Source: Tragulus kanchil (taxonomy: Eukaryota; Chordata; Mammalia; Artiodactyla; Tragulidae). From it: a stretch of DNA of 64,000 nucleotides. Under the pieces are notes generated by a model. That model did not search any database. It saw only the letters and a program-made list of their open reading frames with translations, and was not told the origin of the DNA. How positions within the stretch are numbered: position 1 is the stretch's first letter; the number at the start of each line of letters is the position of its first letter. The stretch covers positions 36,819,874-36,883,873 of the forward strand of contig JAIOJX010000003.1 in assembly GCA_022376925.1 (NCBI GenBank). The letters are read 5' to 3'. A program made the position numbers and the translations under genes. This document shows positions 47,123 through 58,421 of the stretch, in pieces.

Positions 47123-47784
47123 GTGCGAGAATGGTTTAATAGAAAGGACAGTTTAGGAATGTTAAACTTCTATTTTTTTTTTAAATACTAATATAATGAG
47201 TATTATGGGGCTAGTATAGTAGGTTTCTTCCCCAGTGTTTTCTTAAGTTTTTAGGGCAGAATATAATTTTCCAAATCGTTTTCTGTATATTATTTCTTTT
47301 GGATGGTATTGGTATTTAATAATTTTGTTGCCCGTAAAATAATCACCATATTTCAACAAATAATACATTTTAGTTATTTCATTTCCTTAAACCTACAGCC
47401 ACATTTTTAGGATTTTCTCCATTTCAATGAAATCTTAATGGTATGTCTATCAGCATGAGAGACAGAAGAAATATTATTAAATTTTCAATGTGGTTGGCAG
47501 AGAAACATTCACAGGGAAATTAAATAGCTAGCTTAGTAAATAATCTTGGTTATTATGGAGCTGGGATTTAAACTTGAGGCTTCATCCAGACCTTTTGGGC
47601 CAAGCCACATATTTTTCAATTTGTTAACGTATGTATTTTAATGAATTTTGTTAAGTTTTCAGTCATCAGTGTTGAGAGCTATGTATACCTTCATACTATG
47701 CATTACTGAGCTGTGTATATGATCATCTTAAGCATAGTTGGAAGACTTACCCTAATCTTGTATTTACGTTTCCTTTTGCTGTAG

Positions 47785-47950
47785 ATGTGTCCAAAACATG
47801 GCACAGACTTTTTGGAATATAAGTGTCGCTACTGCTGCTCGGTGGCTGTCTTTTTCTGTTTTGGAACGACACACTTTTGTAATGCTTGTCACGATGACTT
47901 TCAGAGAATGACGAGCATTCCTAAGGAAGAACTTCCACACTGTCCTGCAG
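47785..47950 (+). CDS. MYCBP2: MYCBP2 exon x20, redundant second copy (used)
   Basis: Exact repeat of 46696-46861. At 166 bp it would break the frame if both copies were spliced in, so a single x20 is expected in the real gene. Confidence 0.85.
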
Positions 47951-47974
47951 GTATGCCTTCAACATGTACACACG

Positions 47975-50180
47975 TGGTTATGCTGGGTGCGGTATCTAGT
48001 TTTATGTGATGATCACATGGAAACACTTTATTTCATGTGGCAGAAAGCCAGTTCGAACTATCCTAAAGAAACAAAGGGAATCCCTCTGTCCTTGTAAGCT
48101 TCCGAGTTTCTGAGGAGAGCAGAATGATGACCGTCGGGAGGGAGGGGCTCAGAGCTGTGAGAAGCGATTGCGTGGGGACTGGGGATTAGCAGGAGTGCTG
48201 CCCAGCACTAAAGGGCCAGGAGAAGGCTGAGATGATTCATTGATAATAGAACCATGTAAAAGGATTTTGTGGTATTTGGGGGCGGGGGGATTTGTTGTTG
48301 TTTTGGTCACACATCTGTATTGTGAGCAGCTGTGATTTTTTTTTTTCCAAGAAGCCTGGAACCAGCACCATAAAACAGACGAGGGATTTAGTCTAGAAAG
48401 GCTGGGAATTGGCAGCACAGTGAGCATCAGGAAGCCAAGGGAATTAAAGAAGCCACTGAGAATACAGGTGAAATGATTGTCTATGGCGGTCAGGCTGAGA
48501 GAAAGTGAATGTGAAACCAGTAAGAGACTAAAGAGGTTGGAAGAGGTCAGAAGGCTAGTGATCAATGAGGTAAAATACCAGGCTGAAGAGAAGTGAGAGA
48601 AGCGGAAGGGGAAATAAAGGTGACCACACAGCAGACAGATCTGAAACTTAGCGAAAACACATGCAAAAAACACACACACCAGTGCCGAGCGTCACTAAAG
48701 CTGGGAGCACACACTCCCATCCACTGCTTGTCAGCATGCAATCAGCAGAACCCTGCAGGCCCTTTCAGAGCCGCAGACCTGTCTACCCTTCAGCAGTCCC
48801 ACTTCTGAGGATACACCTACATATGTGAGAAAAACAACAAAGAGCAGATGGACAAGGTTATTCACTGCATCATTGTTTATAGTAATACAAATTTGTAAAC
48901 AATGCACATACCCAGTGAGAGGCTGGTTAAACACTAAATACTAGGTGCTAGCAAAAAAATAAAAGGGACTGAGAAATGCAGTTTCTATGTACTGAAATGA
49001 AGATGCTGTTAAATGAAAACCAAGTTACTGAACAGTGTATGTAGTAGGTGCCTTTAAAAGGGGTCCTAAGGAAGAACCAGAAAAATGTACCACGTTATGC
49101 TGGGTGCGGTATCTAGTTTTATGTGATGATCACATGGAAACACTTTATTTCATGTGGCAGAAAGCCAGTTCGAACTATCCTAAAGAAACAAAGGGAATCC
49201 CTCTGTCCTTGTAAGCTTCCGAGTTTCTGAGGAGAGCAGAATGATGACCGTCGGGGAGGAGGGGCTCAGAGCTGTGAGAAGCGATTGCGTGGGGACTGGG
49301 GATTAGCAGGAGTGCTGCCCAGCACTAAAGGGCAATGAGAAGGCTTAGATGATTAATTAATAATAGAACCATGTAAAAGGATTTTGTGGTGTTTGGGGGC
49401 GGGGTTATTTGTTGTTGTTTTGGTCACACATCTGTATTGTGAGCAGCTGTGATTTTTTTTTTTCCAAGAAGCCTGGAACCAGCACCATAAAACAGACAAG
49501 GGATTTAGTCTAGAAAGGCTGGGAATTGGCAGCACAGTGAGCATCAGGAAGCCAAGGGAATTAAAGAAGCCACTGAGAATACAGGTGAAATGATTGTCTA
49601 TGGCGGTCAGGCTGAGAGAAAGTGAATGTGAAACCAGTAAGAGACTAAAGAGGTTGGAAGAGGTCAGAAGGCTAGTGATCAATGAGGTAAAATACCAGGC
49701 TGAAGAGAAGTGAGAGAAGCGGAAGGGGAAATAAAGGTGACCACACAGCAGACAGATCTGAAACTTAGCGAAAACACATGCAAAAAACACACACACCAGT
49801 GCCGAGCGTCACTAAAGCTGGGAGCACACACTCCCATCCACTGCTTGTCAGCATGCAATCAGCAGAACCCTGCAGGCCCTTTCAGAGCCGCAGACCTGTC
49901 TACCCTTCAGCAGTCCCACTTCTGAGGATACACCTACATATGTGAGAAAAACAACAAAGAGCAGATGGACAAGGTTATTCACTGCATCATTGTTTATAGT
50001 AATACAAATTTGTAAACAATGCACATACCCAGTGAGAGGCTGGTTAAACACTAAATACTAGGTGCTAGCAAAAAAAAATAAAAGGGACTGAGAAATGCAG
50101 TTTCTATGTACTGAAATGAAGATGCTGTTAAATGAAAAACCAAGTTACTGAACAGTGTATGTAGTATGGTGCCTTTTGTA
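47975..50180. repeat. Redundant block 15 (offset 1116-1117, junction near 49094)
   Basis: 47975-49070 repeats at 49094-50180, overlapping block 14. The segment starting TTATGCTGGGTGCGG is therefore present three times (about 46888, 47977 and 49096). Confidence 0.9.
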
Positions 50181-50345
50181 AGAATGGGGGAAATGAGAAT
50201 ATATACTCATTTATTTCTATTTCCATTTTAAAAACACTGGAAAGATTCACAAGAAACTAATAAAATTGATTAACTATTGGGGGAAACAGGGAAAGTGGGG
50301 GGAAGGTGAGTGTAATCTTTTAAATATGTCTATTTTTAAACCATG
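48785..50345 (+). mobile_element. L1-like LINE fragment (with redundant copy)
   Basis: CAGTCCCACTTCTGAGGATA and TTCACTGCATCATTGTTTAT resemble L1 ORF2 3' sequence on the plus strand. It is present at 48785-49070 and again at 49902-50345. Confidence 0.55.
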
Positions 50346-51044
50346 TGAAATATATTATCTGTTCCAAAGCAAACATAATAATATAAATAGGGTATTTTTT
50401 TTAAGTATGGCTACTCTGCTGTTTGCTTGTGACAAATAAAAATTGCTGCACTGTTCTCCCTCTAAAAACTATGTATATTCACAGTAGAAGTACTTTCTGA
50501 CTTTGAAAGAAGCAGGACGAGAACAGTGCGAGGCTAGAGTGTGTGGGGTGACAGTCATGAAGAGCAGGAGGCGGGTGCTGAGCTGAGACCAGTGAATGAC
50601 GGGCGGGAGAAGGGGCAGTTCTGTGTGGAGGAGGAGGAGAGCCCAGACTAAGAAGCTGAGGGGGAGAACCCTCTGTGGCCATTCCTTTGTAGGGAACGTC
50701 TGGACTGCCGTCGTGGAGCCAGGGTACTTCCTCTCCCCAGCACCTGTGAGTCAGGTGTGGGTGAGGCCTCTAGGAGTCAGAAAAACGAACTTAACTTTGC
50801 CTCGGTTTCCTTTTACCTGTAAAATGAGACGGTATTTTCTGCCTCTGTGCCTCTGAGAGAATGAGAGTGCGTTCCTGTATCCAGACAGTGCCTCAGCAGT
50901 CGACACACACGCCTCTGCAGGTGTTTCTTCTTCCGTTCTGAGTTTAACCTTACGATTCTGATTTTCTCCCGTCGCATTAGATTTATGCTCTGTATGTGTG
51001 TGCGTTTTAACTGTGTTCCTTTGCCTCCTTCACACTGTGTCCAG
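50346..51044. other. 3' part of intron x20-x21
   Basis: Contains a possible MIR relic at about 50780-50840 (CCTCGGTTTCCTTTTACCTG). The rest is purine-rich, with no coding signal. Confidence 0.5.
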
Positions 51045-51160
51045 GTCCCAAAGGCAAGCAGTTAGAAGGAACGGAATGTCCTCTGCATGTTGCGCACCCC
51101 CCCACCGGCGAAGAGTTTGCTCTGGGGTGTGGAGTGTGCAGAAATGCCCACACATTCTAG
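51045..51160 (+). CDS. MYCBP2: MYCBP2 exon x21, C-terminus and stop
   Basis: Acceptor GTCCAG. The 116-bp coding part completes a split Gly and encodes residues 1017-1053, ending [16 protein letters not shown] and TAG at 51158-51160. The last Cys pair (CGVC) belongs to the TC-domain zinc sites. Length and ending agree with the known C-terminus of MYCBP2. Confidence 0.97.
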
Positions 51161-51313
51161 AACACTCGGATTCCTTTGTCTACAGAGAGAAAAGTTGCCT
51201 TCATCTCCCAAGCGGATGTGGTAAAGTTTAAACTCTGCTCAGGATAAGGACGGGACCATTTTTACATCCATAAAAATGAACCATTCACAGTGCAAGAAGG
51301 ATGCCAAATACCA

Positions 51314-51321
51314 TGTACATA
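51314..51321 (+). promoter_or_regulatory. Pumilio-type element TGTACATA in 3' UTR
   Basis: Matches the PUM1/2 consensus UGUANAUA exactly. Function is inferred from the motif only. Confidence 0.45.
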
Positions 51322-51669
51322 ATTCGCTATGGAAAGTTTCCCCATTGTTTCAGTTTATCTTCTTTTGAACCAAGACATCAAACGTGTGAGGTGTTTGCAT
51401 GTGGCCATTATCGTCACTGGCCTGTGAAGCATTGGACATTTATAGATAATTGATATCAAAGAATCGCCGTGCCCCGGACTAAGAATGATGCTGGCTTTCA
51501 AACAAAAAAAGAAACATAATCATTGTTTATTGTATACTGCCTTTTTGTAATCCTGTACAATTGCATCACGGGTGGGGATGAAAAAGAGGAATATTCTGGT
51601 TTATTTCCTAGACTGTTATTTAAAAAAAAATTGTGTTAGGACGGCATAAAAATGTAAGAAGTATCACAC

Positions 51670-51677
51670 TGTATATA
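51670..51677 (+). promoter_or_regulatory. Pumilio-type element TGTATATA in 3' UTR
   Basis: Second exact UGUANAUA match, 356 bases after the first. Two perfect sites in 700 bases are suggestive of PUM regulation, but AT-richness raises the chance background. Confidence 0.45.
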
Positions 51678-51833
51678 AAGATATCACTGTTTGTCCTGTA
51701 TAAGAATTACTAAATTACCAATGCAGTTTCATTTAAACTTCTAGGTTAAGTTTGAGCCTGAAATTTTAATGAAGTGCAATACTGAGTGTGCCTCATTATC
51801 TCGCAGCTGTAAACAGATTGGAATGTACATGTC

Positions 51834-51839
51834 AATAAA
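51834..51839 (+). terminator. MYCBP2: polyadenylation signal AATAAA
   Basis: Canonical hexamer in GTCAATAAACCACTGTAC, 674 bases after the stop codon and the last strong hexamer before intergenic repeats. It is followed by a T-rich and TG-containing stretch. Confidence 0.85.
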
Positions 51840-52049
51840 CCACTGTACATTTTTATACAGTGATAAAGTCTAACAACTGCGTGAGCTGTTGGCTTGAGAA
51901 AGAAAATCGAAATCCCTGAGGTCTAAAACGCCATCCAGTTTTCCTTGGGAAGGAATTTACTAACATAGCACAGATAATAACTTTCATAACTTTTAGGGAA
52001 AATAAGAGTAATAACAAAGTACAGTGTTGGAATCTTAACAAAACACTGG

Positions 52050-52112
52050 AGGGAGGGACAGAGGGAGGGACTGATAGATCAGTAGATCAACTGATAGACA
52101 GACAGATAGAAA
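52050..52112. repeat. Degenerate GGGA / TAGA tetranucleotide tract
   Basis: GGAGGGAGGGACAGAGGGAG is followed by interrupted GATAGATCAGTAGATC and GATAGACAGACAGATAGA. Confidence 0.75.
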
Positions 52113-52180
52113 GAAACAGACATATGCCAAAGATAAAAGAAAACACTTAGGAAACTGACCAACCTCCACCTTACTACCAG

Positions 52181-52325
52181 GGCTTCCCTGGTATCTCAGG
52201 TGGTAAAGAATTTACCTGCAATTCTGGAGACCCAGGGTCAATCCCTGTGTGGGGAAGATCCCCTGGGAAGGAAATGGCAACCCCCCCCCAGGACACATCT
52301 TAGCAACTCCACCACCACCACCTCC
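52181..52325 (+). mobile_element. Bov-A/tRNA-type SINE, short
   Basis: GGGCTTCCCTGGTATCTCAG head, GGTCAATCCCTG B-box-like, a run of C, then (CCA)n at 52306-52322. It lies 320 bp downstream of the gene. Confidence 0.85.
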
Positions 52326-53090
52326 TTAACCAGCACCATTTTGAATTTTTATAACATAATCAACAAAATCACTAGTCTTTTCTTATCTGTTATAGGTTGT
52401 GTGTTTTGGTAGATCTTTTTTACAGTTAACTCATGAAATTAACATTGTTGATTTATGATGGGTCCATAAATCAGATTATATTTATTTCATGGAACCAGTG
52501 AAGGTTCTGATCAGTCTTGTTCTAAATTCCCACTGATGAAGAGATACAATTTGTCAATATCTGTTATTTTCAGGCCATTTGTTAAGCATTTGTGAAATAT
52601 TTAAAGTAATCTTTGCCTTCCGGAACCTAAAATACCTAGAAAAGATCAAGCCTGAGCACAGATAGCTGTTTAGAGAATCTTCTAAATAAACTGCATAAAA
52701 ATTTCCAAGGCACATGCTTCAGGGTTTATTAGGAAAGATGGTTGTGGTGGTTTTTCATTTTTGTTCCTGTTGGAACAAAAGGAGGGCCTTTAAGCTGCCT
52801 CTTGAAAAATAAGTCAAGTGGAGATGGAAAGGATGGCCTGAGCAGGGAAGAAGGTATGTAGAATGTGATAGAACTTTGTGAGCAGTGAAACTCTCCTGGT
52901 GTTGGAGACCTTACTGCAAAAGAAAAAACCTGAAGCTCACAGAGACAGGCCTCTTCCTGCTTTGTGAATTCACTGTAGGAACTAGCACAGGGGCTCCTGA
53001 GCAAGAAAACTTCCAAACAGTCCAGAGGTCCCCTTCATCTAAACACGGGGCATCTGAACCATCACAGAAAAAGAGAATAGTTTCTTTTAA
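52326..53090. other. Intergenic, nothing recognised
   Basis: Downstream of MYCBP2; AT-rich, no conserved ORF and no clear repeat. Confidence 0.6.
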
Positions 53091-53103
53091 AATCTCTCAG
53101 GAG

Positions 53104-53330
53104 GGGCTTCCCTGGTGGTCCAGTGGGTAAGGACACCGCCTTGCAGTGCAAGGGGCGCCGGTTCAATCCCTGGCCTGGGAAGATCCCACGTGCTGTGGAG
53201 CGGCTGGACCCATGTGTCCAATTACTGAGCGGGAGCTCTGGAGCGCATGCGCCCAGAGCCGGCGCTCTGCGACGAAAACAGATAAAGACCAATAGAAGTG
53301 GCCCGCTGCTCCCCCTCCCCAAAAAAAATC
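53104..53330 (+). mobile_element. CHR/Bov-tA-type SINE
   Basis: Complete head; its tail AGTGGCCCGCTGCTCCCCCT joins an A-run. Direct-repeat flanks AAATCTCTCAGGAG at 53091-53103 and 53327-53339 look like a target-site duplication. Confidence 0.9.
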
Positions 53331-53639
53331 TCTCAGGAGAGCAACATTATGGAAACTTCATTTAGTGACAGTATTAGTGAGCGTGCCCCAGAACTGCAAG
53401 TAAAGTTTAACTGTCCAGTGTGTTCAAAAGGGAGGAGAGTGATCTGTGGTCACCGAGGGCACTTCTGGTGGTCCCAGGTCCTAAAGGCATTGATTGGCAT
53501 GTTTATATCCCCCACCCTCCGCCCCCGCCATTTCTATTTCTGACAAAGCATCTGTCGGAACTCTACGTATGCTGGAAGAGATTCCAGAATCTTCAGGGCA
53601 ACACAAGTGATAGGTGATAGACGACGGTAGGTTACCGTG

Positions 53640-54405
53640 AACTGTGACGGAGAAGAATTGACATTGGGATCAAAAGCCTCAGCGATGGTCACTCAGAGCT
53701 TCCTGCAGTGAAAAGTTTATTAAAGTAAGAAAGGATAGGGAAGAGCTTCCAGCATAGACACTGGAAAGGGGATAGAAGAGCATCCTGTGAAGCCACTTTA
53801 GGTGTGGCATTTTATACTTCTTCAGTTGGTTTTTAACAATAGTTTAAAAGAATATATTGAGGCGATAAAGGTCTTACCAGACCCACACCCACAATATACA
53901 TGTTTAGATAACATAGGTACAAGTTAAGACAAGTTAAGAGAAACATGTCCTCCAGCAAGATACATGGTCACACACCTTAGCTCTGGGCTTAAAAGAACAT
54001 TTTAGGCAAAATGGATTATCATCATAGGCAAGGTGATCAAGGTGACGGCACCTTGGCTACAAATGTTTGTTCCTCACTCTCCTCCTTGTCCTTGGAACCT
54101 GCTGGCCTCCTACCAACTCTGCCTATGAACTCCTTTCACACGCATTGTCCTCACAACAGTCACTGCCCTGATGATGCTGAATGGCAGGCATCAGGAAGGG
54201 ATGGTGAGGCCGCTGCCCGTGGTGCTGGCTTCCACCTCAGCAAAGCTCTGCCTCCCTGAAAGTGTTCAACCTCATCTTGAGACTTAAACCTAGGGCCCAG
54301 ACTTAATCAAACCTGTTTGGGACTTGAACTCACGCCGGACTCGAACCCAGTCACAACCCTGTCTGGCACTTGAGCCCACGCCAGGACTCGACCGCCCTGG
54401 TAATT
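53640..54405 (-). mobile_element. Endogenous retrovirus solo LTR, LTR A
   Basis: Read on the minus strand it has a TATA-like TATAAAAT (53816-53809) and AATAAA (53721-53716) about 90 bases later, the usual U3-R order. No retroviral gene or primer site is seen beside it, so it is a solitary LTR. It resembles ruminant BTLTR elements; the family name is tentative. Repeated at 54721-55480. Confidence 0.6.
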
Positions 54406-54720
54406 AAAATCTCTCAGGAGAGCAACATTATGGAAACTTCATTTAGTGACAGTATTAGTGAGCGTGCCCCAGAACTGCAAGTAAAGTTTAACTGTCCAGT
54501 GTGTTCAAAAGGGAGGAGAGTGATCTGTGGTCACCGAGGGCACTTCTGGTGGTCCCAGGTCCTAAAGGCATTGATTGGCATGTTTATATCCCCCACCCTC
54601 CGCCCCCGCCATTTCTATTTCTGACAAAGCATCTGTCGGAACTCTACGTATGCTGGAAGAGATTCCAGAATCTTCAGGGCAACACAAGTGATAGGTGATA
54701 GACGACGGTAGGTTACCGTG

Positions 54721-55480
54721 AACTGTGACGGAGAAGAATTGACATTGGGATCAAAAGCCTCAGCGATGGTCACTCAGAGCTTCCTGCAGTGAAAAGTTTA
54801 TTAAAGTAAGAAAGGATAGGGAAGAGCTTCCAGCATAGACACTGGAAAGGGGATAGAAGAGCATCCTGTGAAGCCACTTTAGGTGTGGCATTTTATACTT
54901 CTTCAGTTGGTTTTTAACAATAGTTTAAAAGAATATATTGAGGCGATAAAGGTCTTACCAGACCCACACCCACAATATACATGTTTAGATAACATAGGTA
55001 CAAGTTAAGACAAGTTAAGAGAAACATGTCCTCCAGCAAGATACATGGTCACACACCTTAGCTCTGGGCTTAAAAGAACATTTTAGGCAAAATGGATTAT
55101 CATCATAGGCAAGGTGATCAAGGTGACGGCACCTTGGCTACAAATGTTTGTTCCTCACTCTCCTCCTTGTCCTTGGAACCTGCTGGCCTCCTACCAACTC
55201 TGCCTATGAACTCCTTTCACACGCATTGTCCTCACAACAGTCACTGCCCTGATGATGCTGAATGGCAGGCATCAGGAAGGGATGGTGAGGCCGCTGCCCG
55301 TGGTGCTGGCTTCCACCTCAGCAAAGCTCTGCCTCCCTGAAAGTGTTCAACCTCATCTTGAGACTTAAACCTAGGGCCCAGACTTAATCAAACCTGTTTG
55401 GGACTTGAACTCACGCGGCCGGGACTCGAACCCAGTCACAACCCTGTCTGGCACTTGAGCCCACGCGGCCAGGACTCGAG
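54721..55480 (-). mobile_element. LTR A, redundant copy
   Basis: Copy of LTR A shifted by 1081 bp (block 16). The short direct repeats at its edge (ACTTGAACTCACGCGGCC and ACTTGAGCCCACGCGGCC) are more complete here. Confidence 0.6.
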
Positions 55481-55499
55481 CCCAGCCAAAACCCTGGTA

Positions 55500-55890
55500 A
55501 TTAAAATCACTCACCCAATGTCTGGACTCACTGAGGTTCAAGTTCTTCATGTCTCTTTGCAGAGACGAATTCAGCGAGAGACAAAGTGATAGGTAAGAAA
55601 TGGATTTATTCAGATTCAGAGCAAGCACACTCCACAGACAGAGTGTGGGCCATGGCAGAGCAAATCCAGTGGCCCCCAAAACATGGCGTTCCTAGCTTTT
55701 ATAGGCTGGGTAATTCCATATGCTATGAGTGGGAGGATTATTTCAGCTCTTTTAGGGAAGGGGTGGAACTGTCATGGCGCCTCTGGGTGTGTCATTTAGC
55801 TTGCTGACTGAGGATCAAGGTCTGGTCTGCCATCTTGGACCCATCTGACTAATGGGTTTATGCTGTGTCCTTGGGCTGTCATTTTTTTCA
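55500..55890 (-). mobile_element. Endogenous retrovirus solo LTR, LTR B (BTLTR1-like)
   Basis: On the minus strand a TATAAAAG box (55703-55696) is followed by AATAAA (55610-55605). The plus-strand text GCTTTTATAGGCTGGGTAAT and CTGTCATGGCGCCTCTGGGT is characteristic of ruminant BTLTR1 LTRs as I recall them. No internal viral sequence was found. Repeated at about 56594-57000. Confidence 0.7.
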
Positions 55891-56593
55891 AAAATTGTGC
55901 CCTGCCCCTTTCCCTCCTAACCCTTACACCCCCCTCCTTTTCCAGCTCTGCCCTCTTCCGCATAACCCCACTCCGTGCCCAGGCCTGGGGCAGGACGCTG
56001 AGGGCACAGGCTCAGGACTGGCTTTCAGGGTTCCTAGAGAACACAAAGTAGCTCAGGGACTGAAGCAGTTCTTAGATTCACCCCAGAAAACCAGATAGGG
56101 CGAGGCTGCAGTGAACACATCTGACTTGAGCTCATCGACCACAGGAATGAAACTAACCATGAGAATGCCACACAGAGGGGAGGCGTCCCGGCCCCTTCAG
56201 ATCTGTAAGCCATGGAAATAGAAAGGAAAAAGGAAGGCAAACCACGGAGCTGGCTTGACCGGCCTGAGCCATCTCAAGTGAACATGATGGTGATAGCCAG
56301 AATAAAAATAATGAAGCCCTAAAACATTCTCACTGTGGCTCCAGCTTCTCTCTCTTTATTAGGAGCCTATTTTTAGTCATATTCCAAGCACCTCGAAACT
56401 AGAAAAGCATTTTGTGAATAAGTATGTTCTGACAAAGCACAGAAGGCCGACGGCTTGGGCATATTTGGCTCAAGCAGGCTGTGCACAAAGGTTTCAAATA
56501 CCGTGCGGAGTATAGAAGGAAGCACTCGAACCCAGTCACAACCCTGTCTGGCACTTGAGCCCACGCGCCAGGACTCGAGCCCAGCCAAAACCC

Positions 56594-57000
56594 TGGTAAT
56601 TAAAATCACTCACCCAATGTCTAGACCCACTGAGGTTCAAGTTCTTCATGTCTCTTTGCAGAGAATTCAGCGAGAGACAAAGTGATAGGTAAGAAATGAA
56701 TTTATTCAGATTCAGAGAAAGCACACTCCACAGACAGAGTGTGGGCCATGGCAGAGCAAATCCAGTGGCCCCCAAAACATGGCGTTCCTAGCTTTTATAG
56801 GCTGGGTAATTCCATATGCTATGAGTGGGAGGATTATTTCAGCTCTTTTAGGGAAGGGGTGGAACTGTCATGGCGCCTCTGGGTGTGTCATTTAGCTTGC
56901 TGACTGAGGATCAAGGTCTGGTCTGCCATCTTGGACCCATCTGACTAATGGGTTTATGCTGTGTCCTTGGGCTGTCATTTTTTTCAAAAATTGTGCCCTG
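56594..57000 (-). mobile_element. LTR B, redundant copy
   Basis: Copy of LTR B shifted by about 1094 bp (block 17), with a few single-base differences. Confidence 0.68.
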
Positions 57001-58421
57001 CCCCTTTCCCTCCTAACCCTTACACCCCTCCTTTTCCAGCTCTGCCCTCTTCCGCATAACCCCACTCCGTGCCCAGGCCTGGGGCAGGACGCTGAGGGCA
57101 CAGGCTCAGGACTGGCTTTCAGGGTTCCTAGAGAACACAAAGTAGCTCAGGGACTGAAGCAGTTCTTAGATTCACCCCAGAAAACCAGATAGGGCGAGGC
57201 TGCAGTGAACACATCTGACTTGAGCTCATCGACCACAGGAATGAAACTAACCATGAGAATGCCACACAGAGGGGAGGCGTCCCGGCCCCTTCAGATCTGT
57301 AAGCCATGGAAATAGAAAGGAAAAAGGAAGGCAAACCACGGAGCTGGCTTGACCGGCCTGAGCCATCTCAAGTGAACATGATGGTGATAGCCAGAATAAA
57401 AATAATGAAGCCCTAAAACATTCTCACTGTGGCTCCAGCTTCTCTCTCTTTATTAGGAGCCTATTTTTAGTCATATTCCAAGCACCTCGAAACTAGAAAA
57501 GCATTTTGTGAATAAGTATGTTCTGACAAAGCACAGAAGGCCGACGGCTTGGGCATATTTGGCTCAAGCAGGCTGTGCACAAAGGTTTCAAATACCGTGC
57601 GGAGTATAGCAGGCAGGAAGCACAGAGCAGAATCACGAGAGCCTAGTGGTGGCGAATCTGGGAAAAACTTTTCCTGTAATGTTTTCAGGCCTGGAAAAAG
57701 CCACTTTGCTTAAGCAGTTTTCTGGCCAGTCTGTTTAGATCTAAAAGCTCCTGAGTCTATCAGTAGGCGTATCTGAAAAACAGTTCTCTATTAACTTCTC
57801 ACAAACAGCCATTACTTATCCACCTTCTTTCAGGTTTTTTTTCACTTCTCTCCCTAGCCACTTGGTCACTGAATTCCACCAGTACCTAGTTTCACGTGTG
57901 TCTGACAGTGGAGATCTGATGGAAAAGTGCCACTGGTTTTCCTAAAAACTGCCCACAATCGAAGTCAGAGGACTTAAGGTCAAGCCTCAAGTCTCCCTAG
58001 GTCTGGACTATGTGACTCTTACGTCAGTCACTAAATTCCTTTTGGTCATAGCTTCTTAGAAGTAATAATACCTAAGCTAAATCAGTTAAGAAAGCATTTA
58101 CAAAAGCGCTTTAACCCACATAAAGCATTATTTGAAAGTGAAGAGCAAAGAACATCTATTCAACGCCTCCTCAACAGCAGGCACTGAATCCCAAGCATTT
58201 TATTTAATTCTCCCAGCGACTCTGTTGCTTCCCTATGGTAAAGAGCTGCTAGGCAGACAACCGAGGACGTAAAAAAAACTCAATCTCATTTCAGCAGATG
58301 GCTTTAATCTCATTTCAGCAGCTTAAACAAGTTAAAGAACGTGCATTAGATTTCAGCTAAGCTAATATAGATCGGGCTGGGGGAAAAAAAAAAACCCGTG
58401 ATGTGAATCCAGATCTTTCTT
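57001..58421. other. Intergenic, mostly unrecognised
   Basis: 57001-57607 repeats 55907-56522. A MIR-like relic may lie at 58140-58260 (GCATTTTATTTAATTCTCCC). No gene seen. Confidence 0.5.

Larger units (their letters stand above)
45970..48110. repeat. Redundant block 14 (offset 1089, junction near 47058)
   Basis: 45970-47025 repeats at 47058-48110 with exon x20 twice and part of x19. The 30 bases before the junction contain a stray piece (CTGCCCAGCACTAAAGGGC) that belongs about 1.1 kb downstream, near 48200. Confidence 0.9.
1502..51857 (+). other. MYCBP2: MYCBP2 gene, 3' part (21 exons plus 3' UTR)
   Basis: The conceptual protein assembled from 21 GT-AG exons matches the C-terminal quarter of MYCBP2 (PAM, PHR1, Highwire/RPM-1 family). 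This is a giant E3 ubiquitin ligase that works with FBXO45-SKP1 and is known for controlling axon growth and degeneration through substrates such as DLK and NMNAT2. Exon phases chain without a break and total 3162 coding bases (1053 residues plus stop). Domains in order are linker 1-106, DOC/APC10-like about 107-316, helical region about 317-633, B-box-like zinc finger 634-676, further Cys clusters 722-790, RING about 803-853 and TC relay domain about 919-1053. The upstream regulator-like, PHR, FBXO45-binding and RAE1-binding regions lie outside the window. Several exons are present twice because of about 1.1-kb redundant blocks that look like assembly overlaps; the copy listed as 'used' is the intact one or the last one. 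Confidence 0.97.
51161..51857 (+). other. MYCBP2: MYCBP2 3' UTR
   Basis: About 700 bases of AT-rich sequence without repeats run from the stop codon to a predicted cleavage region 15-25 bases after the AATAAA signal. The cleavage point is estimated. Confidence 0.85.
53325..55480. repeat. Redundant block 16 (offset 1081, junction near 54406)
   Basis: 53325-54405 repeats at 54406-55480, duplicating the first minus-strand LTR. The left copy ends within the short repeats at the LTR edge. Confidence 0.9.
55424..57607. repeat. Redundant block 17 (offset 1094-1099, junction near 56523)
   Basis: 55424-56522 repeats at 56523-57607, duplicating the second minus-strand LTR. The right copy lacks a few bases in CGCGGCC-type motifs. 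Confidence 0.9.

Noticed and set aside
48149..48679. 176-codon minus-strand ORF, repeated at 49353-49796
   Set aside because: It lies in an intron with low-complexity Leu/Ser-rich translation. The reading frame differs between the two copies, and it has no homology I recognise.
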